From NCBI RefSeq assembly GCF_910592395.1, contig NC_088312.1, positions 5,146,001-5,210,000 of the forward strand: 64,000 nucleotides of DNA, read 5' to 3'. Under the pieces are notes generated by a model. The model was given only the letters and a program-made list of their open reading frames with translations, did not search any database and was not told the DNA's origin. Of this stretch, positions 1 through 13,800 are shown one piece after another. The position numbers and the translations under genes are program-made. Origin of the DNA: Lineus longissimus. Its lineage: Eukaryota > Nemertea > Pilidiophora > Heteronemertea > Lineidae. Numbering within the stretch: the first letter of the stretch is position 1; every line of letters begins with the position of its first letter.

Positions 1-2457
1 GCAACATTGGAAGAGATGGTTCTGCAGCATTGGCGTCAGAGCTTGGCTAACGATTATTATCAGGCTTCCTCTGTTGCTAAGAACTTTAAGGACATATCCG
101 AAAGTGCCGTTGGGTCTTTGGACGTTGTAACGAAGGCAGACAAGGAGAGATTTCAAGAACAACTTGACCTAGAACCGGGTGAAGTGTATCGGCCTGGTAA
201 ATTGAGTGTATCCCCCAAAAAAGGTAGTCCGATTCCCAAGAAAAGCCGCACCCCATCACCGCATTGTCAATCCCTGCTTACTGTTGACCCTGACAGATCT
301 GGAAGTACAGTTTTCAAACCAGAATCACGAAGTCCACCGCCGATTCTCACTGACACGACTGTGAAGGTCACCAACACTGGAATACCTGGCAGTAGCAGAA
401 GCAACGTCGTAAAGAAGGATATCAAAAGGAAAACTGATAGCCCTTTCAGTATTTTGGATATCATGGGTGATTTGGGTAAGTCAATTCCAAGTGTTTGCAA
501 CGAAGTTCCCGAAACGCCAGCTGTGGAACAGGTGAAAACGGCACCGGCGTTGTTCGCTACAGATTTCAAGTCAAGCGAAGTCGGGCCCATAACCGACACA
601 CTTAGCTCTCCTGAAAGTCTCAATGGGTCGTCAAGTGAGGCAGAAAAGGACCATACTTTGCTGTGTTTATCTCCCAAACCGTGTCTTTCATTTTCTGACT
701 CCGACACTTCAATGAAAAGTAAGAAGCACCGCTGTGACGATGATGCCAATACTGTGTCAGCAGAATTTGCCCTGGAAGCTGTGAAAGCTTTGGACTGTTT
801 GGCCAATCTTACATCGATACCGAGTAGCACTCCAGCAGAGAAAACCAAAGTTGACGTAGATGTGCCAAGTGAGGCAAGTATGCAGTCAGAGCCCTTAAAG
901 AGTGGTCAAGCGTTCACTTCGATTGGACGGTTCAGTGCAAAATCAGTTAAGAAGTACAACAGGAAACTAAAGAAACGTCGAAAGAAACTAAAATCCTTGT
1001 CACAAAAGAACACCATGAGCAAACAACTGCAGCCTCCAGGAGATCCGGATATGTCAGTGATGGCGTGCACAGATATATCCAATGTTAATCTACCGAAGGA
1101 TTTGGCATTTACTGGATTATTTACCGACAAAAACAAAGCAAATATGCCAGCCAATGGCTCAGTTCACCATCGGGGACGGGGCAGACCACCGAAAAATAGG
1201 TCAAGTGGGTTCAGTTTTGGTGAGAAGAGGCGGAAGCCTGGTCGACCTTCTAAGGTGAAGGGTGATCAAAAGAAGGCCGCAGCATTGTCTAAAAGTGTCA
1301 ACACGGCCGGGAATGTGACAGTGGCAGATTCTAATCTTGGTGTGGAACAGCCACAGAGGAAGAAGCGATCTCCTCTGTTTTATGGTTGTAATTATAATGA
1401 CACTTTACTGATTAGCGCACTGAGGATTAAACTTCCGAAAAGTGAGAAAAAGTTGAAGAAGAAAATTGTCAAGGATGACTCGGCACCGAAGCAATGCGAA
1501 GGCCAACTTACAACCGCACCTGACATAAAGGAATCGAACATTTCAGAGACTGTGACAGTAAATGCGGATTTGGCGTCATCTGATTTGTTAGAAAATGTTG
1601 CCCTGAGTACGCTGAGACAAACAAAGGAATGTTCCGTGCTCCTCAAAGACGTGTCATCCTATTTGACCGAGGAGAAAAATATGAATGTCAGGGAATCGCC
1701 GTTCTCAGAACGTACGGAGTCTGAGAAGGAGAATAAGGAAGAAGGGTCAAGTGGTGCTGGCAGTAGGTGTGAGTCTCCAGTCAGGGTGTTCAGTCGGCCC
1801 CAGGTTGCAAAGCGGAGTAAGCCTTGGACGACGAAGCAGAACTTAGCTGGGAACAGGTTAGTCTTAAGGAGAGATCCATTAAAGAATGGATACTTTGTCA
1901 AGTATTCAGATGCTTTGAGAGAGGAGTCTGAAAAATTGGGACCAAATGAGATTTCGTGTGACACCATAGATAACGTAGTAAACTCCATTGTGTGTACACC
2001 ATCATCATCACAAGATGGTGATTCTAGTGAATTCCTAGTGGAGTCTGAAGAATCGCAAAATGTTGAAAACGATGACGATGACGTGTTTGAAAGTTGCCCT
2101 AAGCCTGATGATTCTGAGTGCGCTAAATGTGAATTAGAAGTGGAGAAAAAACCATCCTTGGTTGACCGATTCAAAGCTACTTTACTACGTGAGATAAGCG
2201 GCCAGGCAAGGCGGGGAATGTCGCAAAGGTCAAGGTCTACTGATGACCTCACTGAAATCAAATCAAAAAAGCAGAAACCAAAACAGTTGAAAAATCAGGT
2301 AAAAATTGTCGTTGATTTGTATAAAAATGGTTCGGCTGCCCCTCCAAGTGAACGGGAGGAACGGGTTACTGCGTTAAAGGAGAGATTGAAGTTACAGCAG
2401 GCTGCAGTGGCTGAGATTCAATGGAAGATGCTAGAGAGTGGTGCTCAGTCGGAATAA
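1..2457 (+). CDS. Large terminal coding exon of an AT-hook, Ser/Lys-rich nuclear protein (5' partial)
   Basis: The frame is already open at base 1, so the start codon lies upstream and 818 residues are visible before TAA at 2455-2457. Two AT-hook cores are seen, RGRGRPPK at residues 391-398 and RKPGRPSK at 411-418, which bind AT-rich DNA in the minor groove in other proteins. Lys-rich runs resembling nuclear-localisation signals (for example near residues 316-335), many SP/TP sites and an acidic stretch around 677-710 fit a chromatin protein. The last 35 or so residues (from 781) are charged and likely helical. There is no internal splice signal that must be invoked. I do not recognise the family; any catalytic or reader domain would be encoded by upstream exons. 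DNA-binding chromatin factor is an inference from the AT-hooks only. Confidence 0.85.
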   Translation, partial: ATLEEMVLQHWRQSLANDYYQASSVAKNFKDISESAVGSLDVVTKADKERFQEQLDLEPGEVYRPGKLSVSPKKGSPIPKKSRTPSPHCQSLLTVDPDRSGSTVFKPESRSPPPILTDTTVKVTNTGIPGSSRSNVVKKDIKRKTDSPFSILDIMGDLGKSIPSVCNEVPETPAVEQVKTAPALFATDFKSSEVGPITDTLSSPESLNGSSSEAEKDHTLLCLSPKPCLSFSDSDTSMKSKKHRCDDDANTVSAEFALEAVKALDCLANLTSIPSSTPAEKTKVDVDVPSEASMQSEPLKSGQAFTSIGRFSAKSVKKYNRKLKKRRKKLKSLSQKNTMSKQLQPPGDPDMSVMACTDISNVNLPKDLAFTGLFTDKNKANMPANGSVHHRGRGRPPKNRSSGFSFGEKRRKPGRPSKVKGDQKKAAALSKSVNTAGNVTVADSNLGVEQPQRKKRSPLFYGCNYNDTLLISALRIKLPKSEKKLKKKIVKDDSAPKQCEGQLTTAPDIKESNISETVTVNADLASSDLLENVALSTLRQTKECSVLLKDVSSYLTEEKNMNVRESPFSERTESEKENKEEGSSGAGSRCESPVRVFSRPQVAKRSKPWTTKQNLAGNRLVLRRDPLKNGYFVKYSDALREESEKLGPNEISCDTIDNVVNSIVCTPSSSQDGDSSEFLVESEESQNVENDDDDVFESCPKPDDSECAKCELEVEKKPSLVDRFKATLLREISGQARRGMSQRSRSTDDLTEIKSKKQKPKQLKNQVKIVVDLYKNGSAAPPSEREERVTALKERLKLQQAAVAEIQWKMLESGAQSE

Positions 2458-3130
2458 TGTGATTTCTTGTGTCAAACAGAAAAATAATGCATTTTTAGTG
2501 TAAATGTTATGCAGACGTACCTTTAGCCTATCAGCCCGTTCATTTTGGCAGTCTGTCGAAAGCTTTGACGACAAATGAGGTAAATTGATATCTTACAAGA
2601 TTTATTTAAAGTCGAAATTGTGTTTCTATTGTTTCGCGTTATTCTGTTCTGTTATTTCAATAATTATTGGATTTTTGATTGGCGATTTAAGTTTAAAAGG
2701 GAAAAAGACATCTTGCAGGAGCGTTAGAATGTGAATTATAATCTGCCACAGAATTGCACTGCCGCTATTATACGTTCACAGAGAAGTGATCAGTCATTAG
2801 AAGATACATAGGTTAACACTACGTAGAAAAGGGTGATTTAGGGCAAGCGTTGTCAAACCCGTATATGTATACTTATTAAGGACATTCCCTAGATACTTGT
2901 ATGTTTTATTAGCCATCAAACAGAGATAGCATTTATTGGTATTATATTATCAGAACGGCACCAGCGAGTGGAGTTCGGATCCAAAAAATGTGTTAAGTAT
3001 AGGGCCATGTAAAGTACTGTCGTGTAAATACGATTGGTTTGAAGAGACAAAGGTCAATGTGTGACGGATAGAATGTTTGATCATCTGCTCTGTAAGGATG
3101 AAATGTAAGATAATAAAAAAGATAGAAGAA
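2458..3130 (+). other. Probable 3' UTR of the AT-hook gene
   Basis: AT-rich non-coding sequence follows the stop codon. The first clear AATAAA is at 3112-3117, so the transcript probably ends near 3130. No ORF of note lies here. Confidence 0.5.
3112..3117 (+). terminator. Candidate poly(A) signal of the AT-hook gene
   Basis: AATAAA, about 655 bases downstream of the stop codon. It is the first canonical hexamer I see after the gene. Confidence 0.4.
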
Positions 3131-6100
3131 AACTAGGACAATCATTTTGATATCTATGGCTATGACCATCCTTAGTCGATATGTTTATATTTCATCCTGA
3201 AAGTGTAGACAAAAGTAATATGCAGAAGGTTATTTGTGCCGATCGCCCATGTATTATTTTGTAAGCAATAGGCAACATACAACTATTTACCAATCATACC
3301 ATGTGATCGTCAAACCATTTCATATTTTTATACAGAAATGTTATAGCTAAGAGATACTAGCCAATCAGCATCGCTTCTCAAACCCGAGTTAGGCCAAACC
3401 GAGGACGTTCGGTCTGGCAGCTCCGGTTACATCAACATTCCACTTTTTGATACAACAACTGTACATACTAGATGTGCTAGTTTTTGGGACCAAAGAAGCA
3501 TTTGCAGTTTTCCTCTCCGAAAAGCTAATCAGGGTGTGGAATGTTTAATACAATTTAGATGAGATGTTGTAGACGTTATGATAGCATGGGAGGCTATTGT
3601 AGAGTAATCATATATGACCCCCTCAATGCACGGGCTCGTAAGAGAAGACTGAAACGAGGTGCCTTCGCTGATCGCTTAGAGTTACACCATAATTCAATAT
3701 AGTGTATTTAGAAGAAAGGGAAATGCACTCTACATCCTAGGAGTCTGTCTGACGGTTGGGGTGGGAACTGCCAGTTGACCTCCTTTTATAGGCGACTTGA
3801 GTTCGTATACAGCATTATCAAGCATCAATGCATGTCGTAATGTTTCCGTCGGACTGATGGGATATTGTTACCCTGCAAATGTTTCTTTGGTTTCATGATG
3901 AGAGGACCCGTATTCTCCGAACTATATCTTCCAATAATACACAATCCATGCAACTCCCTAGCAATCTTGCTTTAACCGGATATGTGCCATCACGAGTACT
4001 TTATTCTGATTTAATGATATCTGACATGTTGGCCAGTTCCGATTTGCCATTTGACTTGATTACGACATTATCCATACTTTTTCAAATACCGCAATGGTTT
4101 TAAAAGGCAGACAAGAAAATCTTCGGGATCTTGTCGCTGGCAGTTTTTCTCTTTAGTCCTTTTCGTGTCGTGGTTGTAGCTTCCAACCAACAAAAGAAGG
4201 AATTATCATGCCAGATCACTATCCTAACCATTCCGCCTGTAGAAGACAATGCGTGTATGCTTCTAACTGCCGTTTACCTATGGCATCAAAATCGGGAAAG
4301 GTGCATAGCCAGGCAAAGCAAGATGACTATCCATACACAAGCCGTCTATAATACAAAATGTAATTTGTATATCAATCATGCAAACATAGTGTCAGTATTC
4401 AATGTTTAGTCCTATGTACATAGATACCTCATTTATGTTGTATTTTTCTTCCAGCGTGCTATATGATACACATTTCAGATCATGATGGGGTTACAGACTC
4501 TGCTTATCCAAGTGATGGAGCCAGGCGTGTCTCATAATGACATTGTGTAAACGGATGTACACGCCTGTTTCAATTTTCAAATCCGCGCATTCTCTACATT
4601 ACATAGTTGTTGTTAGTTTTTCGCGTTTTAGTTAGCTGTCGTTTTGTTAGAGAAGATGAATATTCGTGTGGGAGTCTGAACCAAATCTGTGTAACTGTAT
4701 GTTAAACTGCACGAAATCGATGTGGATATCTGCCCAGGTTTCGATTCCTTGTTCATTTAGTCCCTACCTCCATTCAAATTACCTCTGAACTAAATTGGCC
4801 GTACGTTGATTTGTTTCTGTCTTTGTTTGTTTTTGGTTAACTCTCAATGCTTAGACTACACACAACATATGATTTGTTTTCTGTAATTCTCGAATCTGTT
4901 TATTGAAATCTTTTTCATGACTACCGAATACGGTATATGCTAGGAAATTGGTACTAATTTCGCCTCAGGGTGGTCGGAAATATTTGTAATAGCCAGTTGG
5001 TGAAGTTTCTGATCTGACGAATGGTAAAAAACCCAATGCGCCGTATATCTTCCCGGAATATGCTGTAAGTTATAACTGAACGTACGAGGTACTAGTTTTC
5101 ATTCCAGATCTTAGCCTTGGTACCTTCCATTTCGAAATTTGAGCTTCTTTACTTAAATCTAAGGAATCAACTCTGTCACTTGGCTTATCATATCAAACTT
5201 TGGTCGCTATATTATTCATATCCCTGTATTGAGTGATCCATCGCAGAGTTATACTAATCATAATCAGCATCACTGAAACATTTCGTTGTATTCATGACAG
5301 AAACGAATATAACTGTAATAAACAAGTATATAGTAATTGTTATGAGTTTCATTTTATGTCATGCATTCCGGTGCATGGCAAATACATCAGGAGCTGTTGA
5401 TTTATTGAAATCGGTCAAAACAGCGTGGGAGATGGGCTGGAGTCAACATTTGAGGGCATTATCACATAAATATGGATGGTAAGGTAGACTACTCTGCTTG
5501 TCCCTATAGTTTGAAAATTGGTTGTATGATTTAAAGCGTATTCACGACATAAAGTAGCTACGTTAGCCAGTGTCCACACTTCTAATACCTTGAATGAGTT
5601 ATAGGCTTTTGTCGGCAGAAAGAGCAGGTGGAGTGGGTTACTGCTGAGCATAACTACTAAAGGGCAATATGTGAATGAAGCTGTCCCTGAGTATAACGAC
5701 AGCTGTGGCTTTTTAAAATAAAAAGACGGCGTTCATCCGATTTTTACTCTGTAATGATGGCACGTAAGGTTGAGTAGCCGTGTCTCAACCCAAATCGAAT
5801 CAGCACGTACATTACTCTCCAAATTAAAACCGACAATTACTAGATGAACAGATAGCTGTCGGTCAGGATTGTTGGAAGAAGTATTTTCTTGCATAATTCT
5901 CCCGATTCTAGGCCATAATTTGCACCTGGTTGATTTCCTACAACACGCATGGTATTTCTTCTTTAAAAATAGTACGTGTACATGTATATATCCTGTTTTA
6001 CGCAACAGCTCTTCGATTAGTTCAAAATTCCAGTCGTTAACGTGAGTGTTGGCGTCCTTGATATGATATGTTAAACTGTCGGCTCTGTACATTCACCATG

Positions 6101-7552
6101 CAATCAGCTCACAGCCATACTTAGTTCAAAAATGAGAAACCATTGACCTTTAAGCTAACCGACCTCCTCATGATGGTAAATCGGGCTGACTGGTGATAAA
6201 ATGCCATAATAATGCTCTGGTAACCAGCTAAACTAGCCTTGCTCTGAATCACGTCTAAAGGTAACTGGAGAGTTACAAATGTAAGAAAGATCGACGAACT
6301 CAATCTTAGTGTACAATCAGTAATATACATTGTACAGTGTCTGTGTGAATGATGACAATGATGTCAACGCAGGGATTATATCCTCTGAGAGAACTAACAC
6401 CCGCTGTCAAATCTAAGCTAGTTTATCCGGTGGAGAATCCGAAATTAAGACGACGCACTCAAATGATTAATCAACAACTACAGATGCATTATTCTACCTG
6501 CTGTTCACCTCATTGTCTTCTAGAGGAAGCCGGGGATGCTAGCCAACGGAATAATAGCGGGGTCGAGTTGGTTACCACTGTCAGGGTGATTGCGAGAACG
6601 CCCGCGTCAGGGATTGTTTACAGAGAGGTCGTGCATCTTCCGGCTCTCACTCCGTCTCTATCTCCGAGTTGAATTTCAGTTATATACCGGTACCGTATAA
6701 GCTAGTATTCGATTTGATTTAATTGACGAATGTTTTCATATTCCACCTGCATCTTTACAATAGTATTTTTAAGTTCTAAAATAGACCTGTGCATACATGT
6801 AAGACGGATATAGCGTTAACCAAGTCGGAGGCCTTCACCACGACTTGGAGTATACTTCTTTATTTCCGCTACACATAGTCCATCGATGTGAAACATTCGT
6901 CAGTTCAGTTGAATCGAAATGTCTTTGGACGACTGTAATTCACTCTCAAATTTGAAGTGCGTGACGAGGGACATATGAATATGTTCAGCCTCTGTATTTG
7001 ACTACACGAAGTACAGAAAACATGCTTTGACTTGGAATGCGTGACTATTCTATCAATTGAGCTATATATGCACATGAACTAGACCAGACGTTCCCTTATT
7101 TTTTAAGGAAAATAACCGTTAATGAACCAACGCTTATCAAAACCCCTTCTATATACCGATACTTCACCTTCACCTTGTGAGCTTCCTGCAAGTCAATGTT
7201 TCCATCTTATACCTAGTACATCAAGGCCGCCGAGCATTGCGATCTAAGAGCCGGCCGGATGTCCGAAAAAAATGTTGAGGTGCTGATACGGAGAGCGGAG
7301 AAGCATACAATGCGTATGGGCGGGCCCGGCCAGTGTATATGTACTGCTGGTGCACTAGTACATTGTCAACTCCACGTCAAGCAGTGCATGGCTACTCTAT
7401 CTGGCTTTTTCATATCACCATTAATTGAAAGGTTTCTCAATATTGGATCTTGAACTCTGAACGTCTGCCAGGTCAGCAGTGCAAAAGCCTTCGTCCAGAT
7501 ATAATTAAGTAGTTCAAACTTTTCTATTGGGCTCACTGCACGAACGGCATTG
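3131..7552. other. Gene-poor stretch
   Basis: I see no supported gene. Only short ORFs without recognisable domains occur. The longest are a 119-codon minus-strand ORF (5733-6092) and a 107-codon plus-strand ORF (6349-6672); neither has convincing splice sites or family resemblance. Confidence 0.5.
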
Positions 7553-7843
7553 GAAATATCATTCAGTCACTCAAGAAATGCAGTTTAACATACAGTAATT
7601 TGCCGTCGTACGGTTATCTATATGATAATGCATTATTCTCCCTGCACACGAAATATCATTCAGTCACTCAAGAAATGCAGTTTAATATACAGTAATTCGC
7701 CGTCGTACGGTAATCTATATGATAATGCATTATTCTCCCTGCACACGAAATATCATTCAGTCACTCAAGAAATGCAGTTTAATATACAGTAATTCGCCGT
7801 CGTACGGTAATCTATATGATAATGCATTATTCTCCCTGCACAC
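7553..7843. repeat. Tandem repeat, 3 copies of 97 bp
   Basis: Three head-to-tail copies begin at 7553, 7650 and 7747, each starting GAAATATCATTCAGTC and ending CTCCCTGCACAC. Copies 2 and 3 look identical; copy 1 differs from them at three positions, so the last duplication is recent. The copies do not preserve a single reading frame because 97 is not a multiple of three. Confidence 0.95.
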
Positions 7844-10800
7844 GCCGACAACAGCACTAAACCATCTAATGGTAATTGCACCTATAAACCTACATGTAGC
7901 AGACAGAATTTTTTTTCCAATGTTTCATTTGAAGGTTTTTTTACACCAATCGTGTTCAGGTATACAACCAGTGTACATGTATTACGTATACGCGATAATG
8001 GCACTGATTACTTACCCCGGTCAAATCACAATGATATGTATGTTTACCAAGTCGATGAACATTATTTTCTGTATTTTTAGACTAATGAGTAATTTGTTGT
8101 GTAAAGCGTTACATAAAGCAATACAAAGAAAACGTTCTTCGAATGGCTGTTGTTCATTTTTCAATTACAGATACACGTAAATTCGCTAAAATATTAAGGC
8201 TATAATACTAATATTTTCTAAAAACATGTTACAAGATGCAACATGAACAGATTGAACTTTTCCTTGACGCCTTTTGTAATCAGTTTGTTGTACTGGTGTG
8301 TCTTGTTCAAGATGTATGAATGAATATAAGATTCTTAATTTGAAATCAAAAGTTCGAATTTCAAAGGTCGGTTGAGAAAGAGGTCACAACATGGCAAAAT
8401 GATTTTTTTTAAAGTCATAATGGCTGCGTGACACGATTGAATTGCTCTTAGTATTTGCTTAAGCATGCGAGTTATGCTCTTTGAGAACAGCTGGCTCATG
8501 AAATACGTGGACATCAAGAATTACAACATCATTTATTTCATACCAGCTGATAGAGAGAGCCCAACCTTTTTAAAACGATCCCGGTGTAAAAGTAAAAAGT
8601 GTCCCCCTGGAAAAAGTGTCCGGCCCTATTGTATTCTGCAATATGGTTCTATAGAGACCCTGACCGTCAATAGCTCAGAGATTGAAGCGCATAATAGAAT
8701 CCTTTGTTCCCGGACATTTTAACCTAGGACATTTTAAACTTCTTCACCGGCATATGTCAAATAAAAAAAGCAATTACACAATCTAACCCAAGTGCATAAT
8801 ACAATTGTATTGATTCGTACCTATTTTCAACTGCAGCTGATATTGTTTTTCTACACAGTGCAGCCTTTGATCAGTACAGTGTAATGAGAACCTCGAGGGC
8901 AATCGTGATGAATAATTTTATAGGTGTTGTGCTTATTTTATCAGCGCAACCAATTCCATGTTCAGAACAAGTTATTTCCATATGCTGTAGAATTATTTGA
9001 CTGAAAATGAAGCAGTTGCCCAACGCTTTGCATCGTGTTTTATTGTGGGACTCACCCGTTATGTGTGTGACCCTACTGTTAGTTGACAATTCGATGTATT
9101 ACCATATGTTATCGTAAGAATACGTGTATAAGATAACAGTAATCAAAAATGTTGCAGCGCTTTATTTACGAAAGTGTTAAGACCCACGATTGGCAACACA
9201 ATCTGAGACCTGTCACACAAATCTCTCATCGGATTCATTATGGTATATTTTTTTATTTGTGGCGAGAGGAGAGGAGTCAAAGCATTCACCATCTCCATAA
9301 ATGAGCCCGGCGTTACACAGTTGCTATACCAAACATCCCGGTGGCAATGCTTTACAGAAAGAAAGACACACATCATTTTCGGGCTTTTTGCCGGCAGCAG
9401 GCAAGATTGTGGTTGCAGGTGTCTTCATCGAGGTTGACTTCATCGAGCCTGTCTGCTGACCGAAAGATGATTTCTTGTCCATGATCAGTAGAGTCACTGC
9501 TCGTACAAACACCAAACATTACACTATAATATGTAATTTTTTTTCAGAAAAACAGTCATCTCGATTAGCAATGAAACCTAGCAACTGCTGAAACTCTAGC
9601 GCCTCATGTGACATGATTTAGACGGAAAGCTTAATTCATCACGATACTGTGACCTATCTTATCAATGATACGAAAAGCCTCGATCGATCGTCTACTTCTA
9701 ACACACCATAGCAGGCGCTCAACATCTGAGTCTAGCTCCCTAAGGCGGCCAAGTTACGAGATGATTATATTTGTCATCCTGTGGTCGACATGCTCTAAAT
9801 TAGGCGGATACTTATAGCCAGAGGTATATATTCGTGTGATATATTGCCGTAGACGTGGTTCAAGTGAACCGGGCGCCAAAGAAGTGTTTGGTGTTAATAT
9901 AGCGTGCCATCGGTAAAAGTGAGGATATTAATTTACTGACAACTGTAAAAGCAAAAGCCAAGATTATCAATTTCTCTATCTGTGATATTGAAAGGTCGTC
10001 CTGACGTGTTACCTGATGTATAATGATTCCAAATACGCTATTTTAGATATCTATTGCAGATTATATTTCAAACGGGACAGACAATACCTGAAGAAAGTGG
10101 CTTACAATTGAAATAGTTTTTAGGTGTATGGGAACGATCAGCTAAGCCCTACCATCAAAAATACTCAGTTGTATAGCTCAGTTATATAAACTGAATCGCC
10201 ACTGAATATAGTTATCATTCACACTTTTGATAAGCTGTACATAAAAGAACTGCGTTCATTTCTTGGTTTTGTGTCATGACTGCTTCAACGATTAAAGCAA
10301 TCATAGTCCGTTCTCTCTTCGCCGGCACACCAGAACATATCAAATCACCGTTGTTCAGATTTAGTTACATCGTTAAACTGACAGGACAATACCATATGGC
10401 GCTATGTAACTACAGCTTAACTCCATCTACGCATGGTAATTTCTCCATACTTTATTGCCTTAGCCACTGACTAGGCTAAAAGCCTTAATGCTAATCCTCA
10501 TTATTCACAGCAAGGGGAAATGCGTGTACATGTTACGTTAGTCAAGGAAATCGATAACAGAACGTCAAACAAAGTCTTCTTGTTTCGTTCAGTCTTGCTA
10601 ATGAAAGCTGTTACGAAAAGTACATTGTCTTACTTGACAGCCCGGTGAAGGGAAAATTCTAATCGACCGGTAACACAAAGTTAAGGGGGCCCCGAAGACC
10701 CATTAACGCCTTAAGTCGATAGAGACAATGAATGTTACAGTGTATCACCGTTGATCCCACTTTATGAGCTCAATGCAAAATGCTGACCTACTCTACTCTA

Positions 10801-13800
10801 CTCTGTTGTTGCTTTTACCTGATCATTAACTCTTCCCTTACCCTAACATTAACATTACTCCATCGTTAACATTACCCTAAAGTTGATAGTAGTAGCCCAT
10901 TTTTCTAAGAGAATTATGCTCGAGGGAAAAAGCAAACTATTCGTGGGAAAAGATATCAGGCCGCCGGGATGAAGTCCGCAGTCAGATGGTACAGGAGGTA
11001 CAATTTGGTAAGCACCATTCGTAAATCCCGTCCATAATCTGATGATGATAAGGAAGAAAATAGTAATGATTCAACTGGCAGTCTGTACACAATGCATAAG
11101 GCATATACAGTAATTGCGTGGGCCAAGTCGAGATTATTTTATTATTTGCCGATAAAACATGCAAAATGTCAGAGACAGTTGTCAGACCGACAGCTGTGGG
11201 TGCCGATAAACATACTCTGTCATAAAATGTAACGTGGCAAATACTGGTTAATGAGATTGTTGACAATAGATTACATATCACATGTAGAAGTCTTTCTCGT
11301 ATGCAGCGTAAAGTGTACTAAAGTCATATGTTTGGGAAGGCTCTGTAGATTTTAAATAAGGATGTAGCAGAAGTGATCATAAAAACTTCCCAATCTTAAA
11401 CTGCCATGTTATAAGAAAATGTTGTTAGTTCCTCCCAGGCTTTCCAATACTATATCTTCTTCTTGACCGCAGAGTCTTTGAAATAAAGCAACAGCCATTA
11501 CCTACGAGGATCAAGAAGGATGGCGTTTGCCCCTTGTGTCCTACAATCAAAGAGATCAGGTCGTCGCATATTCACTGATTTCTCTCATGACAGTCCATTC
11601 CCTTTTTTCAACCGGACAAATCACGCCGGATTTCTCGTTTACATCGCGCTGATATCCTGACATCAAGTCAAATGATAATGTCATCACAAACAAAATTGTG
11701 AGAAATTAATTTCCTAGATGGCTTTTTCACAAGCTCTTGTTTCGTTCAGTCAGTGGTGCGGTTTCCAATTCTCCACTCATTGCCTTGTTTCATTTGGCTC
11801 GTTTTGATATTTACAGAGTACTACCATATTTCGGAGATGCCTTACTAAAGAAATTTAGATTAGTGGATTTTCCAGTCAACCGTCATGGAAGCAAACATGA
11901 GTTTCTTTTCCGACAGTTTCTGTGCACTTGATGCATTTCTCTGCAGATATGGACCAGTTTCAGCTGGGAATGAGGCAGCCCGTTTCGTACAACTGCCACT
12001 AATTGGGCGTTTGTCATTTCCCGTCATTGAAGAGCCAGTTGTGAATTGCTACAACTAAACTAATAGCTTGCTATTATGAATAGATTGCCAAATCAATACA
12101 TTAGCCGACAGAACTCGAAAACATAAAAATATTTAATCTGATTCTGTCAGCCTATCACTTTTTTCTGGGGCCATACCACACACGTTTGCAACGCAACGGG
12201 CATGACCATGACGAGCAATGATTTTATTCCATATTCGTTAGCGCTAGCAATTTGTGGAGATTCTGTTTTCGAAACCAACTATTAACCCGAGCGTTATTCT
12301 GTTAGATGTTTGTAGACCGCAGACCTATTGGGTTACCCAAAGTGGTATTCATTAACAGTTCAAAGAAGATGCGACAGAGACTGCTTCGAGGCATTGCCAA
12401 CGAAGAGCTGGTTCTCCAAAGATAATTTGAAGTGTAGCTGAAGAGTACCTTGTAAATGCTTTAGGATTCCAATGGCATATCAAGTATATGTATAAAAATG
12501 TACATGTACCTTCCCTTTAGCATATGTAAGCAGCAAACTTAATATTCAAGTTGCGCTAAAGTGACGTTCGTGATATGACTGGATTTCAAACCAGACTTCC
12601 AGAAAACGACTTATTTTAATACTCGTACGGTTAATTAGGCCGCAATACAGAGGTTGACTCGTAGATCAAGCAAAGAGGGAGACAACTCCTACTGACAGCG
12701 AAGTGCGAACTACGGACGAAGGTCTGTCGTGTAACCAAGTCCTGTGCCATTTACGCGACACCCATCATCTTAGAATTTCGTCATTCGCAGCCCTTCGTCT
12801 AGTATACCTATTAAAACCTGCCTACGTGCGTTTACTGGCGATTGCTGCTAGCATTTCATCATCGAATTTCGACACAAAGAAAGCTATGTTTACCGCTCAT
12901 CAACTTAAAAAAAACTCGAGACTTCACTGCCTGCTCAACATTGTATATGACAGCACTGACAAGAGAGGTTATCTGTTTCTCATATTGCAAGATTATAGTC
13001 TACCATTTTCATCTATCTAATGTAGCGTCACAAATGAGGTATACCAGGAAAAAGAAAACCTCGTGTAGATATATTTTTACCTAAACTATCTAAACTACCT
13101 AAACATGATTACACCTTACAGTTCGATTATGTTTTTGCCTTAGTTTAGATAAGCCTCCATTGCTGTGAGCCAAAAGCTTTGGCCTACAAATCCAGAGCAT
13201 ATCGACAACGCATAGGCAGGTGTGTTCAATATCAAATATTTGTCTAAAATAGAACACTGCTTTGCGGCCTACAGCAAAGCTAATTATTTGCTCAGTGTTG
13301 CACGAAAAGCATTAGTTAAACCATATATTCTATATCACGAATGTTGTGTAGCGTTTGTGATACCTTAGTCTGGTTACTCCAAGGTGATACCAATATATTG
13401 ATCACAAATGGAGTAACCACATATTGCGTGAAATAGAGAATGACCGAAATAACGGCTGTTTTGTAAAGTAAGTGTTTTTATTACAGATGTTCGTGTTCTA
13501 AATTATTTCAAGATGAAATTGAATGATCAAAGTATTTGCAATCAATTATACAGTAAAACAGCTGGGCGGAATGTGCGCATTGCAAGATATTTTGCCTGCA
13601 TCGTGTGTTTGTAGCCCGGCCAAGGGTCTTTTTTTATTTGTATGGCGTCTTTCTGCATCATCCTACCAACTAGGTGCTCAAGTAGACATATAGAATGCCT
13701 AACTACAATATCGATGAAAAACTATAAAGACCCGGCCGATGTTAAAATGTAAAAAAAAACAATTTTGTCGATTTGCGCTAGCGACCTAATCTCATTTCAG

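Noticed and set aside
267-2261. Minus-strand ORFs of up to 200 codons opposite the first exon
   Set aside because: They are antisense shadows of the 818-residue plus-strand reading frame and show no domain or splice support.
5733-6092. 119-codon minus-strand ORF
   Set aside because: No family resemblance, no signal peptide and no clear splice sites. An ORF of this size is expected by chance in tens of kilobases over six frames.
6349-6672. 107-codon plus-strand ORF with locally higher GC
   Set aside because: It could be a lone exon, but there are no recognisable domains or neighbouring exons to support it.
7719-8180. 153-codon ORF
   Set aside because: Its first part is the 97-bp tandem repeat read through; the rest is AT-rich with no domain.
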